From NCBI GenBank assembly GCA_965217205.1, contig OZ244254.1:2418001-2482000 (forward strand): a stretch of DNA of 64,000 nucleotides, read 5' to 3'. Shown here one piece after another: positions 17,756-26,069 of the stretch. The DNA comes from Maricaulis sp947259345 (GTDB taxonomy: Bacteria; Pseudomonadota; Alphaproteobacteria; Caulobacterales; Maricaulaceae). The first letter of the stretch is position 1. Every line of letters begins with the position of its first letter. Position numbers and translations under genes: made by a program. The notes beneath the pieces are model-generated. The model did not search any database. It was not told the DNA's origin and saw only the letters and a program-made list of their open reading frames with translations.

Positions 17756-18883
17756 ATGGCCGATTTGAACACGACGGTTTGGATCTTCTCGATCCTCGGC
17801 TTCCTGATCGCCGCCTATTCGATTGTCGCCAATGATGCGATTCAGACCCTCGGCACCTTCCTCAGTTCCAATACCAAACGACCCTGGTGGGTTTTGTGGG
17901 CCTATGCCTGCTCGATCATCGTCGCGGTGATGTTGTGGGGGTTCTACGGTGGCGGTGGCGATATCGCGTTTGGCCGCCTCAATTCCCTGCCCTATCCGGA
18001 CGGCGGCGTGCAGTGGTGGCACGCCATCCCGCCGCTTTTCCTGCTCATCCTGACCCGTTACGGCATTCCCGTTTCGACCACCTTCCTGGTCCTGACCATT
18101 TTCGCACTGACCGGCGGCGCGAATACCGAAGGGGTTTTACCGAGAATGCTGACCAAGTCAGCGCTCGGCTATATCGTCGCCATCAGCGCAGCCTTCTTTG
18201 TCTACCTGATCATCTCGCGCATGTTCGAACGCTGGATCGAGCGCACCAAGGACGAGCCCCATCACCCGGTCTGGTATGTCGCCCAATGGTGCGCGACCGC
18301 CTTCCTCTGGGCACAATGGTTGATGCAGGATCTGGCCAATATCTTCATATTCCTGCCCCGCACCACCGAGCTGGTCCCGGTTCTGGACGACAATGGCCTG
18401 CCGCTCATGCGCGAAGGTGTGGCGGTGCTGCAGACGCAGGTCACCTTCTCGCCGCTGCTTCTGGTCTTTGCGACGGTCGTGATGCTGGCCCTGCACGCAA
18501 TCATCTTCCGCAATCGTGGCGGCGAGATCCAGAAAATCGTTCTGTCGAAGACCAACTCCACCGACATCCGCGCGGCCACCGCGATCGACCTGATCTACGG
18601 GATCATTCTCTACATCTTCAAGGAAGTGAACGATGTCCCGATGAGCACGACCTGGGTCTTCCTGGGCATGCTGGCCGGTCGCGAAATCGCCATCGCCTAT
18701 ATCGCCGGCCTGCGCTCGAAGCTCTCGGCGCTCTGGGATGTCACCTCGGACGTCTTGCGCGCCTTTCTCGGCCTGATCATCAGTGTCGTCCTGGCCATTT
18801 TCCTGCCGGCCTGGGCGCGCGGCGAGCTCGGCGAGCTGATGGCGGACCTGCCCGGCTATGTCGCACGGGCCCTCGGTTTCTAG
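17756..18883 (+). CDS. PiT-like inorganic phosphate/anion permease
   Basis: 375 aa membrane protein with about ten TM segments. Two inverted-topology signature copies are seen: VANDAIQTLGTFLSS near residues 25-40 and KEVNDVPMSTTWVFLGMLAG near 300. These correspond to the duplicated N-D-A/V..GT motifs of PiT phosphate transporters. The match is distant and the central loop is short, so the substrate could be another anion. The ATG at 17756 has AAGAGGG upstream and gives the conserved-looking MADLNTTVWIFSILGF. It lies divergently between HTH-PAS copies 3 and 4. Confidence 0.65.
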   Translation: MADLNTTVWIFSILGFLIAAYSIVANDAIQTLGTFLSSNTKRPWWVLWAYACSIIVAVMLWGFYGGGGDIAFGRLNSLPYPDGGVQWWHAIPPLFLLILTRYGIPVSTTFLVLTIFALTGGANTEGVLPRMLTKSALGYIVAISAAFFVYLIISRMFERWIERTKDEPHHPVWYVAQWCATAFLWAQWLMQDLANIFIFLPRTTELVPVLDDNGLPLMREGVAVLQTQVTFSPLLLVFATVVMLALHAIIFRNRGGEIQKIVLSKTNSTDIRAATAIDLIYGIILYIFKEVNDVPMSTTWVFLGMLAGREIAIAYIAGLRSKLSALWDVTSDVLRAFLGLIISVVLAIFLPAWARGELGELMADLPGYVARALGF

Positions 18884-18913
18884 CCTCGTCCACCACCCGA
18901 ATGGGTGTGGATA

Positions 18914-18930
18914 ATTCATATTTTATGAGT
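18914..18930. promoter_or_regulatory. Palindromic operator candidate upstream of HTH-PAS copy 4
   Basis: ATTCATA-TTT-TATGAGT: inner arms TCATA/TATGA match perfectly and 6 of 7 outer pairs match. It shares the ATATTTTAT core with the palindrome at 17567. Confidence 0.5.
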
Positions 18931-18992
18931 GCCCATTCATATGCGCTGAGCGCCAAGATAACTCCAAGATTCAAAGGGGTTAGAATTCGGTC

Positions 18993-19595
18993 TTGGGGAC
19001 GGATTGGGCCAGCACGGTTCGGTCGCTTCGCTTGCGGCTGCGATTGAAGCAGGGCGCGATGGCAGAGCTCATCGGCGTCTCGCAAACCTATGTGTCACGC
19101 CTGGAGGCGGGACTGGTGACGCCGCCGGCCGCGGTCGCCGAGGCCATTGTCAAGCTGGCCGAGGATCCACGAACGCGATCCCTGTTTGACGATTTGCGTG
19201 CGACGGTCGAGCACAGCCCCTTTCCCTGCCTGCTCCTGCAGACCGGTCCCGAAGGGCTCCGCATCGAAGCCGCGAGCACAATCATGAGGCAGGACTTTCT
19301 CGCGGGAGAACACCGGATCGAGAACGCGCCAGCCCTCAAGCGGCTGACCGGCGATCTGGAGGCATTACACAGACAGGGTCTTGCCGACGGCAATATTCTT
19401 GGCGCCTCGGCGGTTTGGACCGACCACGATGCGATCAACCGCTTCTGGCAGGTGCGCTATACGCCGATCCGCGACGAGACCGGGGCCAGCTTCATGCATG
19501 TAACGCTGGCCGACCTCGAGGACAGCCCGGCGGCCCGCGCCGCCGCCAATGACGCCAAACCACGCATCGAACGCTTCAATGGCAGCGAGGGCTGA
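18993..19595 (+). CDS. HTH (XRE-type) regulator with PAS-like domain, copy 4
   Basis: 200 aa if the TTG at 18993 is used (TDWASTVRSLRLRLRLKQGA). This start is weak but matches the position of the first helix in copies 1-3. HTH: LKQGAMAELIGVSQTYVSRL at about 18-38. A PAS-like region follows (PCLLLQTGPEGLRIEAAST, then RFWQVRYTPIRDETGASFMH). It is more diverged than copies 1-3 and in opposite orientation. Probably a soluble one-component regulator. Confidence 0.65.
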   Translation: MGTDWASTVRSLRLRLRLKQGAMAELIGVSQTYVSRLEAGLVTPPAAVAEAIVKLAEDPRTRSLFDDLRATVEHSPFPCLLLQTGPEGLRIEAASTIMRQDFLAGEHRIENAPALKRLTGDLEALHRQGLADGNILGASAVWTDHDAINRFWQVRYTPIRDETGASFMHVTLADLEDSPAARAAANDAKPRIERFNGSEG

Positions 19596-19621
19596 GACCG
19601 CGAGCCGGGTCGGCCCGCCAC

Positions 19622-20674
19622 TCACCGATAGCGGGACTGTAACTTCGCGAGGGCTGCCTTGCCCGGGGTCAGGCGTTCATAGGGCACCTGGTTGAGCGGG
19701 ATTTTCGGGAGCTTGTTGGCCGCCTGCATGTCCGGCAGATCGCTGTTGAGATAGAGAAGACCGGTGCGGATCTCGCCCTCGGTCTTGTTCATCAACAGGG
19801 TCTCGATCGCCTGGGCGCGGTCACGCGGATCGTAATTGCTCTCGGTCTTGCGCAGGAAAAGCTCGCCACCATCCTGCATGGTCACCCGCATCGCCCCGTC
19901 CTTGTCATAGGATCCGGTGACCTCGTCGGCATGGGCGACGAAATCCGTGTGCACGAGCGGATGATAATACTTGTAGGTATGGGCGTAGCTCTTGGTCGAG
20001 CCCTTGTGATCATTGAAGGTCACGCAGGGCGAGATGACGTCGATCAGGGCAAAACCCTTGTGCTTGAGACCGGCCTTGATCAGCGGCACGAGCTGGGACT
20101 TGTCGCCGGAAAAGGCGCGCGCCACGAAGCCGGCCCCCAGCGTCAGCGCCTGGACACAGGGATCGATCGGCATCTGGTCATTCTCGACGCCCTTTTTCGA
20201 CTTCGAACCATAATCAGCCGCGGCCGAGAACTGGCCCTTGGTGAGACCATACACGCCATTATTCTCGAGAATATACAGCATGTTGAGATTGCGCCGAATG
20301 GCATGGGCGAACTGGCCGAAACCGATCGAGAGCGAGTCCCCGTCCCCGGAAATGCCGATATAATTGAGTTCGCCATTGGCGGCATTGGCCCCGGTCGCCA
20401 CGGAGGGCATGCGCCCATGCACGCAATTAATGCCGTGCGACTGGCCCATGAAATAGGCCGTCGTCTTGGACGAGCAGCCAATCCCGGAGACCTTGGCCGC
20501 GCTTTCCGGCGCCAGATCGAGTTCCCAGAAGGCCTGGACCAGGGCGGCGGTCACCGAGTCATGGCCGCAACCGGCACACAGCGTCGACATCACGCCTTCA
20601 TAATTACGAACCGACAGGCCGAGCTTGTTCTTGGGCAGATGCTTGTCGATGAAAGGCTTGCTCATGGAGGTCAT
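19622..20674 (-). CDS. korB: 2-oxoacid:ferredoxin oxidoreductase, beta subunit
   Basis: 350 aa. The TPP-binding half: STLCAGCGHDSVTAAL, GIGCSSK, GISGDGDSLSIGFGQFAHAI and ILENNGVYGLTKGQFS supply the Cys residues for a 4Fe-4S cluster and the GDGD..NN diphosphate/Mg motif. With KorA it should oxidatively decarboxylate a 2-oxoacid (2-oxoglutarate is the usual substrate) to acyl-CoA while reducing ferredoxin. Its ATG overlaps the korA stop (ATGA). Third gene of the minus-strand unit. Confidence 0.9.
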   Translation of the reverse strand: MTSMSKPFIDKHLPKNKLGLSVRNYEGVMSTLCAGCGHDSVTAALVQAFWELDLAPESAAKVSGIGCSSKTTAYFMGQSHGINCVHGRMPSVATGANAANGELNYIGISGDGDSLSIGFGQFAHAIRRNLNMLYILENNGVYGLTKGQFSAAADYGSKSKKGVENDQMPIDPCVQALTLGAGFVARAFSGDKSQLVPLIKAGLKHKGFALIDVISPCVTFNDHKGSTKSYAHTYKYYHPLVHTDFVAHADEVTGSYDKDGAMRVTMQDGGELFLRKTESNYDPRDRAQAIETLLMNKTEGEIRTGLLYLNSDLPDMQAANKLPKIPLNQVPYERLTPGKAALAKLQSRYR

Positions 20675-22506
20675 GCGACGTCTCCCAGGGCTTCGAGATG
20701 GGCCGAAATGCCCTCGATGATGAATTTCGGATTCGCCGCCATACCGGCATAATCGAGGATCGAGACCAGCTTGTGCTTGGGCGCTTCGGTCTCATTGACC
20801 AGCAGCGAGCGCAATTGCCCGTCACGGTTCTGCTCGACCACGAAGACCTCGTCATATTGCTCGATGAATTGGTCGACCTCGGCATTGAAGGGGAAGCCGC
20901 GCACGCGCAGATAATCCAGGTTCACGCCATTTTCGGCGAAGCGGTCGAGGGCTTCCAGGACCGCGCCATCGCAGCCACCGACCGAGATAATCGCCCGGCG
21001 GGCATTCTGGCCGCAGCGCGTGATGACCGGCGCCGGGACGGCATTGGCGGCATTTTTCCACTTGGTGGTCAGACGATCGAGCACTTCCTTGTACTCGTCA
21101 CTGTCCTCGGTATAGCCGCCTTTCCAGTTATGGCCCGATCCGCGCGTGAAATAAGCGCCCTTGGGATGGGTGCCCGGCAGGGTGCGCCAGGGAATGGCGT
21201 CGCCGTCGCGGTCTTCATAACGGTAGAATTTCTCGAGGCTTTCGATCTCGTCGGCGGTCAGGACCTTGCCGCGATCGGGCTGGTAGCTGTCATCCCATTC
21301 CAGCTCCGGGATCATCCAGTCATTCATGCCGATATCAAGATCGGTCATGAAGAAGACCGGCGCCTGGAAGCGTTCGGCAATGTCGAAGCTCTGCACCGCC
21401 ATCTCGAAGCATTCCTTCGGATTGGCCGGGAAGAGGAGGATATGCTTGGTATCGCCATGGCTGGCATAGGCGGCCAGGGTGATGTCGCACTGCTGGGTCC
21501 GGGTCGGCAGGCCGGTCGAGGGACCGGCGCGCTGGACGTCGAACAGCACGACCGGCACTTCGCCATAATAGGCAAAACCGATGAATTCGCTCATCAGAGA
21601 GATGCCGGGACCGGAGGTCGGGGTGAAGGCGCGCGCGCCATTCCAGCCAGCACCAATGGCCATGCCGACCGAGGCGAGCTCGTCCTCACCCTGGATGATG
21701 CAGAAATTCTTCTCGCCGGTTTCCGGATCGACGCGGAATTTCTCGCAAAAGCCCTTGAAGCCATCCATCAAGGAGGTCGAGGGCGTGATCGGATACCAGG
21801 CGCCGAAGGTCGCCCCGGCATAGACACAGCCCAGGGCGGCAGCCGTATTGCCATCGATCATGATGTGACCGGCCGTCTTGTCCATCGGCTCGATGCGCAG
21901 TGGCAACGGATCGGCGAAATGCTCGCGGACATAATCCAGGCCCAGCCCGATCGCCTTCATATTGGCGTCGATGAGGTGTTCCTTGGTCCCGAACATTTCC
22001 TTCACCAGGCCGCGAATGACCTCGACATCGAGACCGGTCAGACCGGCGACGGCGCCGACATAGGCCATGTTTTTCATCAGCACGCGGGTGCGGGCATTGT
22101 CGAAGGCGGCATTGACCAGGCGGGCGAGCGGCACACCGATCGCGGTGACATCTTCGCGCGCATGCAGGTCCGGCCGCGGCCAGGTCGAGTCGTAAAGGAG
22201 GAAACCGCCCGGCGACACCTCGGCGAGATCCTGTTTATAGGTCTCGGCATTCATGGCGACGATGAATTCCGCCGTGCCGGAGCGGGCCATATAGCCGTCC
22301 TTGGTCAGGCGGATCTCATACCAGGTCGGCAGGCCCTGGATATTGGAGGGGAAGAGATTCTTGCCCACCACCGGCACGCCCATGCGGAAGATCGCCTTCA
22401 TCAGCAGGCCATTGGCCGAAGCCGAACCGGTGCCGTTCACATTGCCGATCTTGATGACGAAGTCATTGACCCGGACTTCGCCTGACACGTCCACGAGATC
22501 CTTCAT
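20671..22506 (-). CDS. korA: 2-oxoacid:ferredoxin oxidoreductase, fused gamma-alpha subunit
   Basis: 611 aa. Residues about 1-190 are the gamma domain (FVIKIGNVNGTGSASANGLL, GGFLLYDSTWPRPD). Residues about 205-600 are the alpha pyrimidine-binding domain (GNTAAALGCVYAGATFGAWY, QGEDELASVGMAIGAGWNGA, TSGPGISLMSEFIGFAYYGE). This is the two-subunit KGOR architecture with gamma fused to alpha. It overlaps the GltD-like gene upstream and korB downstream, both as ATGA, so the three products are likely made together. Confidence 0.9.
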   Translation of the reverse strand: MKDLVDVSGEVRVNDFVIKIGNVNGTGSASANGLLMKAIFRMGVPVVGKNLFPSNIQGLPTWYEIRLTKDGYMARSGTAEFIVAMNAETYKQDLAEVSPGGFLLYDSTWPRPDLHAREDVTAIGVPLARLVNAAFDNARTRVLMKNMAYVGAVAGLTGLDVEVIRGLVKEMFGTKEHLIDANMKAIGLGLDYVREHFADPLPLRIEPMDKTAGHIMIDGNTAAALGCVYAGATFGAWYPITPSTSLMDGFKGFCEKFRVDPETGEKNFCIIQGEDELASVGMAIGAGWNGARAFTPTSGPGISLMSEFIGFAYYGEVPVVLFDVQRAGPSTGLPTRTQQCDITLAAYASHGDTKHILLFPANPKECFEMAVQSFDIAERFQAPVFFMTDLDIGMNDWMIPELEWDDSYQPDRGKVLTADEIESLEKFYRYEDRDGDAIPWRTLPGTHPKGAYFTRGSGHNWKGGYTEDSDEYKEVLDRLTTKWKNAANAVPAPVITRCGQNARRAIISVGGCDGAVLEALDRFAENGVNLDYLRVRGFPFNAEVDQFIEQYDEVFVVEQNRDGQLRSLLVNETEAPKHKLVSILDYAGMAANPKFIIEGISAHLEALGDVA

Positions 22507-24299
22507 TCGGCAGCCACTTTCTTCGTTTCATCGTCGACATGCGGAATGAAGATGTCGGCATCCTGCATGTCCCACGCGGCGGTCGGGCAGCGCTCGGCAC
22601 ACAGGCCGCAATGCAGGCAGAGATTTTCGTCCTTGACCATGACCCGCCCGGTATCCTTCAGCGGCTCCGAGACGAACAGGTCCTGGTCCTTGTTATTGGC
22701 CGGAACCCGCAGCGACTGGCGCAGCTCGGCTTCTTCCGCCACCGGCACGATGGACAGGCAATCGACCGGGCAGATGTCCATACAGGCATCGCATTCCTTG
22801 CAGAGCGGGGCCTCGAAGACGGTCTGCACATCGCAATTGAGACAGCGCTGGACCTCGGTCGCGATCTGCTCGGCGGTATATCCCGTCTCCACTTCCATCT
22901 TGCGATTGGAGAGGCGCGCCTTCAGTTCGGCCAACGGCATTTGCCGGCGAGGCTCGCCGGTATAGCTGTTGGAATACATCCACTCATTCACGCCCATCTT
23001 GGCGGATTGAAGATTGACCCCGCGCGGCAGACGCGTCGCCAGCGCCGTGCCCTCGCAATGCTTGTGGATCGAGATCGCCGCCTGGTGTCCATGCTCGACC
23101 GCCCAGATGATATTCTTGGGTCCGAAGGCGCTGTCACCGCCAAAGAAGATGCCCTTCTTGGTCGACTCGAACGTCTTCTCGTCAACGATCGGCACGCCCC
23201 ATTTGTCGAATTCGATCCCGATATCGCGCTCGATCCAGGGGAAGGCATTCTCCTGCCCGATCGCCAGGATGACATCGGTACAGGGAATGATTTTGGTACC
23301 GGCGATCTGGGTGTCGGTGATCTGGCCGTCCTCATCGAGCTGATACTCCATCAACTCGAATTCCATGCCGGTCAGCTTGCCATTCTCGACCACAAAACGC
23401 TTGGGCGAGTGATTGACCAGGATTTCGACATTCTCGTCCTCGGCATCCTCGAGCTCCCAGGGGGAGGCCTTGAAGAATTGCCGCGGCTTGCGGGCCATCA
23501 CCTTCACATCATCGGCACCGAGGCGCAGCGAGGTGCGGCAGCAATCCATGGCGGTATTGCCGACACCGATGATCAGGACGTCCTTGCCGATCTTGTCGGT
23601 ATGCTCGAAAGCGACACTTTCCAGCCAGTCGATACCGATATGGATATTGGCATCGGCCTCGTCGCGGCCCTCAATCTTGAGATCCTTGCCCTTGGGCGCA
23701 CCGGAGCCAATGAAGACGGCGTCATAGCCGCTCTCGGCCAGCGCCTTGAGGCTCTCGATGCGGTGACCGGTCTTCAGTTCCACGCCCTGGTCGAGAATGT
23801 ATCCGATCTCCTCGTCCAGCACTTCTTCCGGCAGGCGGAAGGACGGGATGTTGGAGATCATCAGACCGCCGGGGCGGTGATGGGCTTCAAAGATCGTGCA
23901 CTCATAGCCCAGCGGGGCGAGGTCATTGGCCACGGTCAGCGACGCCGGACCGGCGCCGATCAGGGCGATCTTCTTGCCATTTGTCGTCGCCGGTTTTTGC
24001 GGCAGGAGATGTTTGACTTCGTCGCGATGGTCGGCCGCGACGCGCTTCAAGCGGCAGATTGCGACCGGTTCCTCCTCGACGCGGCCCCGCCGGCAGGCCG
24101 GCTCGCAGGGGCGATCGCAGACCCGGCCGAGAATGCCCGGGAAGACGTTGGAACGGCGATTGACGAGATAGGCTTCGGTGAATTCACCTTGCGCAATCAG
24201 GCGGATATACTCGGGCACCGGCGTATGTGCCGGGCATGCCCACTGGCAATCCACGACCTTGTGAAAATAGTCGGGATCGCGCGTATCGGTCGGCTTCAT
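22503..24299 (-). CDS. GltD-like FAD-dependent oxidoreductase with 4Fe-4S domains
   Basis: 598 aa. The N-terminal Fe-S region (CQWACPAHTPVPEYIRL, GRVCDRPCEPACRRG) is that of glutamate synthase small chains. FAD motif IALIGAGPASLTVANDLAPL and NAD(P) motif VLIIGVGNTAMDCCRTSLRL follow. The C-terminus adds a Cys-rich segment (CKECDACMDICPVDC) and LCLHCGLCAERCPTAAWD, i.e. a bacterial ferredoxin with two clusters. As first gene of the kor unit it probably links the KorAB ferredoxin electrons to NAD(P)(H). No glutamine-amidotransferase partner is nearby. The ATG at 24299 has a GGAG site. Confidence 0.85.
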   Translation of the reverse strand: MKPTDTRDPDYFHKVVDCQWACPAHTPVPEYIRLIAQGEFTEAYLVNRRSNVFPGILGRVCDRPCEPACRRGRVEEEPVAICRLKRVAADHRDEVKHLLPQKPATTNGKKIALIGAGPASLTVANDLAPLGYECTIFEAHHRPGGLMISNIPSFRLPEEVLDEEIGYILDQGVELKTGHRIESLKALAESGYDAVFIGSGAPKGKDLKIEGRDEADANIHIGIDWLESVAFEHTDKIGKDVLIIGVGNTAMDCCRTSLRLGADDVKVMARKPRQFFKASPWELEDAEDENVEILVNHSPKRFVVENGKLTGMEFELMEYQLDEDGQITDTQIAGTKIIPCTDVILAIGQENAFPWIERDIGIEFDKWGVPIVDEKTFESTKKGIFFGGDSAFGPKNIIWAVEHGHQAAISIHKHCEGTALATRLPRGVNLQSAKMGVNEWMYSNSYTGEPRRQMPLAELKARLSNRKMEVETGYTAEQIATEVQRCLNCDVQTVFEAPLCKECDACMDICPVDCLSIVPVAEEAELRQSLRVPANNKDQDLFVSEPLKDTGRVMVKDENLCLHCGLCAERCPTAAWDMQDADIFIPHVDDETKKVAAE

Positions 24300-24360
24300 G
24301 CTCCTCACCCCGGGCTTGCGCCCGTTCCGTATTATGGGCCGGCGACCGTCGAGGGCCGCA

Positions 24361-24387
24361 GAATTGCAACCATTCTCACATGGTCAA
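24361..24387 (-). promoter_or_regulatory. Candidate promoter of the kor unit
   Basis: On the minus strand TTGACCA (24387-24381) is followed after 13 bp by GCAATTC (24367-24361). The spacing fits the Caulobacter-type TTGAC-N10-14-GCTA promoter, but the -10 match is only partial. Confidence 0.4.
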
Positions 24388-24544
24388 CGCCGCAAGGGTC
24401 AAGCGAATTCCCCCTTAAGCGACCGATTGCGAACGGGTTTGTTTGTTAGTGCGAGTGAGTTGCAAAATGGTGGCGGTAACGGACGAATGCATTGCAGCTA
24501 GAATCGATACAATCTCAAAAATGGCAGTTTGAATGGACCATTAG

Positions 24545-25285
24545 GTGCAGAACGTCTTTGCTCAGTTCGGCCATAGCGCACAGTCCTCGCCTTGGGAAAC
24601 GGCTGTAGTCTCGTTTGCTGGCGTGTTGCTCGGCGGTCTGATTTCGCTTTTTTCAGCCATGTACTTGAATGCACGCGCGAACAGGAAAAGCACCCTCAAA
24701 GACGGACTTATATTTGTTTCGAACGCCACCTCGCTGATAAATGACATCGCATCCATTCATAGGCCAATTATGAATCAAATAAATATGGCCAATTTACTAT
24801 TTCAAAGCGAATTGTACTGGCAAGCCATCCTACCTTTTGTATCTTCGAGAGATGCATCGTTTATCTCTCCCGCTGAATCGATACATTTCGCTATGGAAAA
24901 AATGGATGATGAAACACTTAATAAGTTTACACAACTAATAAATCTACGCAACACGCTTGTTGCGGCGCTCGATTACTACAGTAAATCGCGACTTGAACTA
25001 TCATCTCTTCTCGATGAGCATTCCACAATAGAAGAAGATAATCCAGTTGGCGGCTTGATGAAGACTGAGTTCACTAGCACCGGAAATGCCGGACTGATAC
25101 GCCGCATTGGCGAAATTCGAGGCATCGCAAAAGAACTCGTAGAATTGGCAAGCGAAGCGATGGCTCTCGCCTACGCCTTTTCGGAGCACGTCAACACCAA
25201 GCTTCATGAGCAGTATCCGAAACGGACCGGACTGTTCGGAAGGAAAATTCCAAACCAATTTCCATATAGACTCGCTCCGATGTAG
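24545..25285 (+). CDS. AT-rich orphan gene, one-pass membrane protein of unknown function
   Basis: 246 aa from a GTG start with only a weak ribosome site. One TM segment at about residues 20-42 (AVVSFAGVLLGGLISLFSAM) is followed by a helical soluble domain (SLINDIASIH..., INLRNTLVAALDYYSKSRLE). Base composition is clearly lower in GC than the genes on both sides, with frequent AAT, ATA and TTA codons. This points to recent acquisition. No family recognised and no mobile element ends visible. Confidence 0.6.
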   Translation: MQNVFAQFGHSAQSSPWETAVVSFAGVLLGGLISLFSAMYLNARANRKSTLKDGLIFVSNATSLINDIASIHRPIMNQINMANLLFQSELYWQAILPFVSSRDASFISPAESIHFAMEKMDDETLNKFTQLINLRNTLVAALDYYSKSRLELSSLLDEHSTIEEDNPVGGLMKTEFTSTGNAGLIRRIGEIRGIAKELVELASEAMALAYAFSEHVNTKLHEQYPKRTGLFGRKIPNQFPYRLAPM

Positions 25286-25294
25286 TGCTGCCCC

Positions 25295-25924
25295 ATGACA
25301 CGCCCCTCACCGCTGCAAAACCGCGTCACGCCCACCGGCGAGATCTGTGCCCACTCGGCCCGCGGCACGCTGATGGGCAATCGCGGCATCCTGCATGATG
25401 ACCGCCAACAGCTCGGCACCGCGCGCTGGAAACACCAGGCCTGGGTCACCTGCTCACTCGCTTTCAAGGAGCGCCGCCGCGTGCTGATGGCGCCGGGCTG
25501 TTATACCGAGCTCTTCTTCACCGACGAAGCCGTCGCCCTCGCCGCCGGGCACCGCCCCTGCGCCGAATGCCGGCGAGACGATTTCAATCGCTTCCGGGAT
25601 GCTTTTGCCAAGGCCCATCCCGACCTGCCACATCGCGCACCGGACATGGATCGTGTCCTGCACAAGGCACGGGTCTTCTCACGGTCGCGGGAGCAGGTGA
25701 CCTATGAGGCAATGCTGGCGGACCTGCCGGAGGGTGTGTTCTTTCGGGTCTCGCCTGACGGGACGCCGCTGGTGCGGTGGCAAGGTCGCGTCTGGGCCTG
25801 GTCGTTTGATGGCTATTCGACAGGGCCGGACGCTTTGACGGATCGGGTTGAGGTGCTGACGCCGGAGCCGACGGTGAAGACGATTGCCGCGGGCTATGTG
25901 CCGGTGTGCCACGCCGCCGGATAA
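25295..25924 (+). CDS. Conserved protein with Ada-like zinc-ribbon motif
   Basis: 209 aa, 9 bp after the AT-rich gene but back to normal GC. APGCYTELFFTDEAVALAAG then HRPCAECRRDDFNRFRDAFA resembles the methylphosphotriester zinc domain of Ada, which has a C.E.FF...A...GYRPC..C pattern. No HTH or methyltransferase domain is attached. A role with DNA or alkyl damage is only a suggestion. The protein starts NRVTPTGEICAHSARGTLMG. Confidence 0.55.
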   Translation: MTRPSPLQNRVTPTGEICAHSARGTLMGNRGILHDDRQQLGTARWKHQAWVTCSLAFKERRRVLMAPGCYTELFFTDEAVALAAGHRPCAECRRDDFNRFRDAFAKAHPDLPHRAPDMDRVLHKARVFSRSREQVTYEAMLADLPEGVFFRVSPDGTPLVRWQGRVWAWSFDGYSTGPDALTDRVEVLTPEPTVKTIAAGYVPVCHAAG

Positions 25925-25931
25925 ACCCCCA

Positions 25932-26047
25932 TTTTTCCCGGACGCGCTTGGGCGCGATCCGGGACCCACGAGAGACTCATCATCACCGGAGAGGCCCGTT
26001 GGTCCCGGCTCTGCGACCTGCCTGCGCAGGTCTCCGGCCGGGAAAAA
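25932..26047. repeat. REP/BIME-like palindromic intergenic repeat
   Basis: Begins tttttcccgg and ends ccgggaaaaa, with nested inverted segments (cgcgcttgggcgcg; gacctgcctgcgcaggtc). The left half recurs at 33501. It separates two convergent genes and may also end transcription from both sides. Confidence 0.6.
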
Positions 26048-26069
26048 TGTGTTTTGGATCGAAGGCGCC

